Below are positions 58,307 to 64,000 of a stretch of 64,000 nucleotides of DNA, one piece after another (within the stretch, counting starts at the first letter, position 1; each line of letters begins with the position of its first letter). Source of the DNA: Candidatus Accumulibacter conexus (GTDB lineage Bacteria > Pseudomonadota > Gammaproteobacteria > Burkholderiales > Rhodocyclaceae); the NCBI GenBank assembly GCA_017592775.1, contig JAGFNJ010000015.1:1-64000 (forward strand), given 5' to 3'. The notes beneath the pieces are model-generated. The model made no database searches and was not told the DNA's origin. It saw only the letters and a list, made by a program, of their open reading frames with translations. The translations under genes and the position numbers were made by a program.

Positions 58307-60472
58307 TCAGTACTTCACGCGCGCAAAATAGCTCTTCTCCGAGGCCTCGAGCGCCTGCCGCAGGGTGACGATTCCCATCTGAGCCAGCAGCGGCAGCATC
58401 CGAAGGAAGACCTCGGCCGTTGCACAGGCGTCGCCGAGCGCGTTGTGGCGGCCTTCGATCACCACGCCCAGGCGCTCGGCGATGTGGTCGAGCTGGTGCG
58501 AGTCCTGATTGGCGTGCAGCACTCCGGAAAGCAGCAGCGTGTCGAGGACTGGCTGACTGAAGACCACCCCCGTCGAATCCTCCTTCAACTGCAGAAAGCG
58601 CATGTCGAAGGCAGCGTTGTGGGCGACGAGCACGGTGTCACTGCAGAAATCATGGAAGGCGGGCAGAACGATGTCGATCTGCGGCTGCCCGCGCACCATG
58701 TCGTCGGTGATGCCGTGAATGCGCACACCCTCGGGTCGCAGGAAGCGTTGCGGGTCGACCAGCTGATCAAAGTTCTCGTGCCGCAGAAGGCGGCCGTTGA
58801 CGATGCGCACGGCACCGATCTGGATGATCTCGTCCCCGGCAGCGGGCTCGAGCCCGGTGGTTTCGGTGTCGAAGACGGTGTACGCCAGATCGCTCAGCCG
58901 CCGGTCGAGATCGATGCTCTGGTCGCGGAAATGAAAGAGGTCGAAATCGTAGTACTCCGGGCGGACGCTCGGCTCGTCGCCGGCAGCCTGCGCCTGCAGG
59001 CTGTCGGGCAGGGCGACCGGCAGGACGAAGCGAAAGAAGCAGCGCTGGCTGGCCTTTTCGCGTTCGTACCAGATTTCACCCCCATGGCGGTCGATCACAT
59101 CGCGCAGCGACAGGGGTGAGCTTTCGCTGCCCAGTTGCATGGGCTCGTTCTCCCAGGTCGCGAACGTCTCCGACGAGATGGCATGGTCAGCCCAGATGAG
59201 GTCGAGGTAGGCCAGCCTGCCGAAAGGCAGCAGGCGGAAGCGCAGGTCGGCGATCCGATGCTGGGCGACCAGTCTGGCAGCCAGGAAACAGATCGAAAAA
59301 ACCAGCGAGAAGCTCTCGGCGCGCAGCCAGACCGCTTCGTCGATCTCCTCGCAGCCGGTTGCCAGCTGCAGTTCCTGCTCGATCCGACGCTGTGCGGCGG
59401 TGACCAGGTCCAGCCCCTGAACCTCTTCGAGCGGCCAGCGTGTCTTCAGCGAATCGGCGAACTCGCTCATCGTCCGGTCGAGGCGCTGGCTCATGCGGAC
59501 GACCTCGTCGCTGATGATGCCGATGAAGCGCTCACGGATTTCCGGTTCGATGTCGGGGTAGTCCAGCAGGTTGCCGACGGCGACGCGGATGTTGGCGAGG
59601 CTGCCGCGGGTACCGTCGGTCAGCGACTGCAGGACCTGATCGCGGCGGGATTCCTGTTCCAGGCTGCGGGTGATGTTCTCCACCGTCAGCACGTAGCCGG
59701 TCATCTCCTGCTGTCGCGGCGCGTCATCGGTCGCCAGCACGGGCACCAGCTGGACGCGCAGGAGCTGGCCACCGCGCGCCGCAGTGATGAAGGTGGCGAT
59801 GGCCGTTGCCGCGCCCTTGTGCAGTCGCTGGCGGACGACGTCGAGAGCGTGATCGATCTGACTGCGTTCGAGTATCGAAAAGATCGACCGGCCGAGGCCG
59901 ATCAGTGCGCCGCCGGCGACTGCCGTGCTGCCGAGCGCGAGTGCCCGGAACTGCAGCCGGGCGCGGCTGTTGTAGAGCAGGATGCGCCCTTCGCGGTTGC
60001 ACACCACGACCGCCTGCGCCAACTCCGACATCAGCGCCGCCAGCCGGTTCTTTTCCTCCTCGACCGACGACTTGGCGGCGGCAATCTGCGCCGCGACATC
60101 ATCCATCAGGCCGTCACGCTGCTGCGCCAGGTCGTTCGTCGCCGCGGCCAGCAGGCGGACCTCCGGTGGTCCCTCCGGTGTGACGCGGAAGTTGCGGTTC
60201 GCCGCCAGCATCAGACGCAGGTTCTCGGCCATCTTCAACAGACCCTGGACATACTCCCGAAAGAGATAGCGGATGACCAGGAGACCGAGGAAGAAGCCAA
60301 AGGCGGTCATCATCGTACCCAGTGACAGGTGTGGCGCGATCAGGCGGAGCAGCGCCGCGCGCTCGTCCGCCTGGGCATCTGCCCACACCAGCGCCGCCGT
60401 GATCAGGAAGGGGCCGGTCACCAGCAGGAAGAGGATGATGACCGAGATGGCCAGGCGGAGGCGCGCGTTCAT
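58307..60472 (-). CDS. Membrane pseudo-histidine-kinase fused to a DEDDh exonuclease
   Basis: A 721-residue fusion. Two membrane helices (about 8-31 and 50-72), a HAMP-like stretch and a PAS-like domain (AVVVCNREGRILLYNSRARL) come first. Next is a region laid out like histidine-kinase DHp/ATPase domains, but RGSLANIRVAVGNLL replaces the phospho-acceptor His box and the N-box Asn is absent. The C-terminal 3'-5' exonuclease of DnaQ type is intact: FDTETTGLEPA (near 533), VLVAHNAAFDMRFLQL, and RHNALGDACATAEVF. The start could also be GTG at 60529; a TAGAAT (-10, 60545-60550, minus) lies just before it. Role unknown. Confidence 0.85.
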   Translation of the reverse strand: MNARLRLAISVIILFLLVTGPFLITAALVWADAQADERAALLRLIAPHLSLGTMMTAFGFFLGLLVIRYLFREYVQGLLKMAENLRLMLAANRNFRVTPEGPPEVRLLAAATNDLAQQRDGLMDDVAAQIAAAKSSVEEEKNRLAALMSELAQAVVVCNREGRILLYNSRARLQFRALALGSTAVAGGALIGLGRSIFSILERSQIDHALDVVRQRLHKGAATAIATFITAARGGQLLRVQLVPVLATDDAPRQQEMTGYVLTVENITRSLEQESRRDQVLQSLTDGTRGSLANIRVAVGNLLDYPDIEPEIRERFIGIISDEVVRMSQRLDRTMSEFADSLKTRWPLEEVQGLDLVTAAQRRIEQELQLATGCEEIDEAVWLRAESFSLVFSICFLAARLVAQHRIADLRFRLLPFGRLAYLDLIWADHAISSETFATWENEPMQLGSESSPLSLRDVIDRHGGEIWYEREKASQRCFFRFVLPVALPDSLQAQAAGDEPSVRPEYYDFDLFHFRDQSIDLDRRLSDLAYTVFDTETTGLEPAAGDEIIQIGAVRIVNGRLLRHENFDQLVDPQRFLRPEGVRIHGITDDMVRGQPQIDIVLPAFHDFCSDTVLVAHNAAFDMRFLQLKEDSTGVVFSQPVLDTLLLSGVLHANQDSHQLDHIAERLGVVIEGRHNALGDACATAEVFLRMLPLLAQMGIVTLRQALEASEKSYFARVKY

Positions 60473-60714
60473 GGTTCGGTGGTCGGCAAGGGTCGGTGGG
60501 CGATCGCTGGTGGCCGCGGGCGTGTGCACCGCGGGGGCACGCCAATTCTACCGGCTAACGTTCGCTCCGTTGCCCAGTGTCGTGCGAACACTCGGGAATT
60601 CCGGGTGCCGCCGTCGCTTGCCGGGGCAAGGCAGCCGATTAGGTGCGCATACCTGCACCTGCGCGACAAAGGCCTGTATGGTGGACTTCCTTACAACTGC
60701 CTGGGAAAAATACC

Positions 60715-60855
60715 ATGACCCTCTGCCCGATTGCCATCGTCGCCGGCTGCAAGAAATGCCCGGCGTTTTCCATCTGCCCGCTGAAGACGGTCCTAGGCGA
60801 TGCACCGAAGCCCGGGGAAACACCGGCAGGGCAGCCTCCGGCCGAGAAGAAGTAG
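60715..60855 (+). CDS. Small cysteine-rich protein
   Basis: A 46-residue protein with cysteines at 4, 12, 15 and 21 (CPIAIVAGCKKCPAFSICPL) and a Pro/Ala/Lys-rich tail. The C-x7-C-x2-C-x5-C spacing suggests metal or Fe-S binding. Short proteins with a very similar start occur in related Rhodocyclales, as far as I recall, without known function. The ATG at 60715 is preceded by a weak GGGAA. The gene stands alone between the exonuclease fusion and gcdH. Confidence 0.6.
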   Translation: MTLCPIAIVAGCKKCPAFSICPLKTVLGDAPKPGETPAGQPPAEKK

Positions 60856-60866
60856 CCTTTGCCGCC

Positions 60867-60889
60867 GCTGCCGCGACCCGCGCGGCAGC
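60867..60889 (+). terminator. Weak terminator-like hairpin
   Basis: A 9-bp GCTGCCGCG / CGCGGCAGC stem, 11 bp after the stop of the small cysteine-rich gene. The tail GTTGT is not a real T-tract. Confidence 0.35.
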
Positions 60890-60991
60890 CGTTGTGCACG
60901 CCAGGCTGCCGTGCGCCCTGGCCGGCAGCGCGGCGGCATCATGTCACGCGTGCGGCCGCGCTGGCGGTCACCTGCCGCCATGCCCTGCCCA

Positions 60992-62179
60992 TCAGAAAGC
61001 CGCGATGCCGGTCTGCGCCCGACCGAGAATCAGCGCATGGACGTCGTGCGTTCCCTCGTAGGTGTTCACCACCTCCAGGTTGAGCAGGTGGCGGACGACG
61101 CCGAATTCGTCCGAAATGCCGTTGGCGCCGAGCATGTCGCGCGCCGTGCGGGCGATCTCGAGCGCCTTGCCGCAGGAGTTGCGCTTCATGATCGAAGTGA
61201 TCTCGGGCGTCGCCGTCCCGTCGTCCTTCATGCGCCCCAGACGCAGGCATCCCTGCAACCCGAGCGTGATTTCCGTCTGCATGTCGGCGAGCTTCTTCTG
61301 TACCAGCTGATTCGCCGCCAGCGGCCGCCCGAACTGCCGCCGCTCGAGCGTGTACTGGCGAGCCGTGTGCCAGCAGGACTCGGCGGCGCCGAGAGCACCC
61401 CAGGCAATGCCGTAGCGCGCCGAATCGAGGCAGGTGAAGGGCCCCTTCAAGCCGCGGATTTCCGGAAAGACGTTCTCCTCGGGAACGAAGACCTCGTCCA
61501 TGACGATCTCGCCGGTGATCGAGGTGCGCAGTCCGAACTTGCCGTGGATCGTGGGGGCGCTGAGCCCGCGCATTCCCCGGTCGAGCACGAAGCCGCGGAT
61601 GGCGGCCGAATCGTCCTTCGCCCAGACGATGAAGACATCGGCGATGGGTGAGTTCGTGATCCACATCTTGCTGCCGGAAAGGCGAAAGCCGCCGCCGACG
61701 GTGCGCGCTCGCGTCTCCATGCTGCCAGGGTCGGAACCGTGGTTGGGCTCGGTCAACCCGAAGCAGCCGACCAGTTCGCCGCTTGCCAGTCGTGGCAGGT
61801 AACGACTTCGCTGCTCCTCGCTGCCGAAGCGGAGAATCGGCAGCATCACCAGCGACGATTGCACGCTCATCATCGAGCGATAGCCGGAATCCACCCGTTC
61901 GACCTCGCGTGCGATCAGCCCATAGCTGACGTGCCCGAGGCCGGCGCCCCCGTATTCGCGTGGAATCGTCGGACCGAGGAGGCCCATCTCGCCCATTTCG
62001 CGGTAGATCGTGGTGTCGGTTCGCTCGTGGCGAAACGACTCCAGGACGCGCGGCAGGAGTCTGCGCTGGCAGTAGTCCTGCGCCGCATCGCGCAGCCGCC
62101 GCTCGTCGTCGTCGAGCTGTGCGTCGAGGAGCAGTGGATCCTGCCAGCAGAACCGGGGCCTGGCTCGCGTCACCATCAT
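60992..62179 (-). CDS. gcdH: Glutaryl-CoA dehydrogenase
   Basis: A 395-residue acyl-CoA dehydrogenase that oxidises and decarboxylates glutaryl-CoA to crotonyl-CoA (lysine, tryptophan and aromatic degradation). Motifs: [55 protein letters not shown], and the catalytic Glu in [20 protein letters not shown] near the C-terminus. The RTSITGEI block is typical of GcdH. Two in-frame ATGs open it (62179, 62176). A strong hairpin lies upstream at 62215. Confidence 0.93.
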   Translation of the reverse strand: MMVTRARPRFCWQDPLLLDAQLDDDERRLRDAAQDYCQRRLLPRVLESFRHERTDTTIYREMGEMGLLGPTIPREYGGAGLGHVSYGLIAREVERVDSGYRSMMSVQSSLVMLPILRFGSEEQRSRYLPRLASGELVGCFGLTEPNHGSDPGSMETRARTVGGGFRLSGSKMWITNSPIADVFIVWAKDDSAAIRGFVLDRGMRGLSAPTIHGKFGLRTSITGEIVMDEVFVPEENVFPEIRGLKGPFTCLDSARYGIAWGALGAAESCWHTARQYTLERRQFGRPLAANQLVQKKLADMQTEITLGLQGCLRLGRMKDDGTATPEITSIMKRNSCGKALEIARTARDMLGANGISDEFGVVRHLLNLEVVNTYEGTHDVHALILGRAQTGIAAF

Positions 62180-62214
62180 CGTCTCCCTGTCAAGCCGCCG
62201 GCGGCGCGTCGCGC

Positions 62215-62265
62215 CGGGCGTGCAATCCGGCCTGCGGCAACGGGCCGCAGGCCGGATGCAGCCCG
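62215..62265. promoter_or_regulatory. Strong inverted repeat between gcdH and the heme sensor gene
   Basis: A nearly perfect hairpin of about 22 bp per arm with a single bulged A and a 5-base loop (62239-62243). It lies 36 bp upstream of gcdH in a divergent region. It lacks a T-tract, so an operator, mRNA leader structure or REP-like element is more likely than a terminator. Confidence 0.6.
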
Positions 62266-62407
62266 AATTGTACGCACGGCGAGACTGACCGGGGGCGTAC
62301 TTTCGCCCGTTGTCACCGCCCGCCAGGAGGCAGCAGCCGCGGATCCCGCCGTGCCTGGCGCGCAGCGGCGAAATCGGCTTGCGCGGCTGGCGACGCAGGG
62401 CGGCCGA

Positions 62408-62436
62408 TTGACTCGCAGCGGCAAGGCCCGGATACT
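62408..62436 (+). promoter_or_regulatory. Candidate sigma70 promoter of the heme sensor/kinase operon
   Basis: TTGACT (62408-62413), 17-bp spacer, GATACT (62431-62436). It lies 114 bp before the ATG at 62551. Confidence 0.5.
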
Positions 62437-62550
62437 CGCGACGTTGCCGGCGAGATGCCGGCGATGCAAGGCAAGGGACGCCGGTCCGGGCTGCCGTCGG
62501 GCTGCCATTTGCCGGTACCGCCGTTTCACTCCTGACTGGGAGGTTCCTCC

Positions 62551-63423
62551 ATGGGTCTGCGACTGAAATTCAATCTCGTGCTGCTTGCCGTCTTCCTTGC
62601 CGGCTTTGCCGTCACCGGCTACGTTTCCCGGACCCTGCTCGACCGGCACGCGCGCGAGCAGGTGCTTGGCGAGGCGCGCCTGGTGATGGAAGCGGCGTTG
62701 GCCGTGCGCGGGTATACGGTCGACCAGGTGCGACCGCATCTCGTCGGGCAGATGGACAAGGTCTTCCTGCCGCAGACGGTACCGGCGTTTGCCGCCACCG
62801 AGACGCTCAACCATCTGCGACGGAAGTACACCAACTACGCCTACAAGGAGGCGACGCTCAATCCAACGAACCTGCGCGACCGGCCCGCCGACTGGGAAGC
62901 CGACCTGATCCACAGCTTCCGCAACCGCGCCGACCAGAAGGAGATCAGCGGTGAGCGCGACACGCCCACCGGTCGGCTGCTCTACGTCGCGCATCCGATC
63001 CGCATCGAATCGCCGGCCTGCCTGCAATGCCACAGTACACCCGACGTCGCGCCGCCGTCGATGATCCGAATCTACGGCCCGGCGAACGGATTCGGCTGGA
63101 AGCTCGATGAGGTGGTCGGGGCGCAGGTCGTTTCGGTGCCGATGTCGGTGCCACTGGAGAACGCCGCGCAGGCCTTTCGCACCTTCATGCTTTCCCTGGC
63201 GGCGGTGTTCGTGGTCGTCTTCATCGTCCTCAACCTGCTCCTTTCGTGGCTGATCATCCGGCCGGTGACTCGCCTGTCGGCGGCAGCCGACAAGGTCAGC
63301 ACCGGCGACTTCGAGCAGCCGGAGTTTGCCGAGAAGGGCGGCGACGAGGTTGCCGTTCTGGCCAGTTCGTTCAACCGCATGCGTCGCAGTCTCGAGAAGG
63401 CGATGCAGATGATCGATGGCTGA
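62551..63423 (+). CDS. DUF3365 heme-binding HAMP sensor
   Basis: A 290-residue membrane protein. It has an N-terminal helix (about 7-25) and a periplasmic DUF3365/Tll0287-like domain (about 30-200) with a single c-type heme motif CLQCH near 154-158. A second helix (about 212-235) leads to a HAMP domain ([20 protein letters not shown]). It ends right after HAMP with no kinase, cyclase or methyl-accepting domain, so it must signal through a partner. The next gene, a Ser/Thr kinase, overlaps it by 8 bp. SD GGGAGG precedes the ATG. Confidence 0.87.
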   Translation: MGLRLKFNLVLLAVFLAGFAVTGYVSRTLLDRHAREQVLGEARLVMEAALAVRGYTVDQVRPHLVGQMDKVFLPQTVPAFAATETLNHLRRKYTNYAYKEATLNPTNLRDRPADWEADLIHSFRNRADQKEISGERDTPTGRLLYVAHPIRIESPACLQCHSTPDVAPPSMIRIYGPANGFGWKLDEVVGAQVVSVPMSVPLENAAQAFRTFMLSLAAVFVVVFIVLNLLLSWLIIRPVTRLSAAADKVSTGDFEQPEFAEKGGDEVAVLASSFNRMRRSLEKAMQMIDG

Positions 63424-64000
63424 GCCAGCGATGGGCGGAGCAGGCAACGAAGAGGCCGGCCAGGCGCGGGTTCGTGCGGCGGCTCACGACAGCGACCTGC
63501 TGGCGCTGCCGGCCGGCTACGCGGTGCACGAATACCGGATTGATCACGTTCTCGGCAGCGGGGGCTTCGGCATCACCTACCTGGCGCACGATACCCACCT
63601 CGACTGCCCGGTGGCAATCAAGGAGTATCTGCCGCGCGACACCGCCGGGCGCGGGCCTGATCTGTCCGTGCGGCCGCACTCGACTGGCGGGGCCAAGTCC
63701 TTCGCCTGGGGTCTCGATCGCTTCCTGCAGGAATGCCGCGCACTCGCCAGCTTTCACCATCCTGGGATCGTCCGTGTGCTGCGCTATTTTGCCGCCAACG
63801 ACACGGCCTACATGGTGATGGAATACGAGAGTGGCGAACCCCTCGACAGGTGGCTGGCCAGTCGCGAGCCAATCGACGCCGGCACGCTGCAACGCATCGT
63901 GCGGCCCTTGCTCGACGGGCTCGAGGCCATCCACAACGCCGGCTTCCTGCATCGCGACATCAAGCCGCGCAACATCTACATGCGTGCCGACGGTTCGCCC
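63416..64000 (+). CDS. Ser/Thr protein kinase, partial at right edge
   Basis: Hanks-type kinase. The first 195 residues are in the window and run off its end. Glycine loop LGSGGFGITYLA, catalytic lysine in CPVAIKEYLPRD, and catalytic loop LHRDIKPRN are all present. Start ATG 63416 overlaps the heme sensor gene by 8 bp (ATG 63431 is also in frame). Such GFGITY-type kinases often carry C-terminal membrane or FHA/formylglycine parts, not visible here. The overlap suggests it acts with the heme sensor. Confidence 0.88.
   Translation, partial: MAEPAMGGAGNEEAGQARVRAAAHDSDLLALPAGYAVHEYRIDHVLGSGGFGITYLAHDTHLDCPVAIKEYLPRDTAGRGPDLSVRPHSTGGAKSFAWGLDRFLQECRALASFHHPGIVRVLRYFAANDTAYMVMEYESGEPLDRWLASREPIDAGTLQRIVRPLLDGLEAIHNAGFLHRDIKPRNIYMRADGSP

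Overview
The window is GC-rich (roughly 65%) bacterial chromosome. Gene content and order point to a betaproteobacterium, most likely in Rhodocyclales and possibly the Candidatus Accumulibacter lineage. This is inferred from the ppk1/ppx pair next to relA, the cyaY / lptM-lysA / PBP1A / pilMNOPQ / aroKB / dgt / gltBD order, a RegBA-type redox two-component system, and the glutaryl-CoA dehydrogenase and acyl-CoA synthetase genes. No rRNA, tRNA, CRISPR array or complete insertion sequence was seen.

Layout. 1-4.5 kb is an accessory segment. It holds a two-gene minus-strand module: a TIR-STAND NTPase overlapping a membrane STAND NTPase with a long Gly/Val-rich hydrophobic repeat. An orphan Phd/YefM-like antitoxin reading frame follows. 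4.5-8.3 kb: ArsC-like yffB, homoserine dehydrogenase, 23S rRNA methyltransferase rlmA and a lytic transglycosylase. 8.7-11 kb: a polar amino-acid ABC importer. 11.1-12.8 kb (minus): mtfA and an EamA permease. 12.9-19 kb: relA, ppk1 (minus) and ppx, which link (p)ppGpp and polyphosphate metabolism. 19.1-22.8 kb: an MlaEFD-type lipid transport operon with a PqiC-like lipoprotein. 22.8-25.3 kb: acyl-CoA synthetase and enoyl-CoA hydratase. 25.4-29.4 kb: a GGDEF protein with a degenerate active site, an EcsC protein, a potassium channel and a DUF2784 protein. 29.6-31.5 kb: RegA/RegB. 31.7-44.1 kb: cyaY, lptM-lysA, PBP1A, pilMNOPQ, aroK-aroB and dgt. 44.1-47.9 kb: a CBS-pair protein and pntAB. 48.5-54.8 kb: gltBD behind a sigma70 promoter and a perfect NtrC-type dyad. 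55-58.3 kb: glmU-glmS. 58.3-60.5 kb: a membrane pseudo-histidine-kinase fused to a DnaQ-type exonuclease. 60.7 kb: a 46-residue cysteine-rich protein. 61-62.2 kb: gcdH. 62.5-64 kb: a heme-binding HAMP sensor overlapping a Ser/Thr kinase that runs off the right edge.

Most of the window is housekeeping. The least conventional parts are the TIR/STAND pair, the pseudokinase-exonuclease fusion, the heme sensor plus Ser/Thr kinase pair, the small cysteine-rich protein, and several start codons placed where transcription should begin (relA, aroK, and nearly so for PBP1A).
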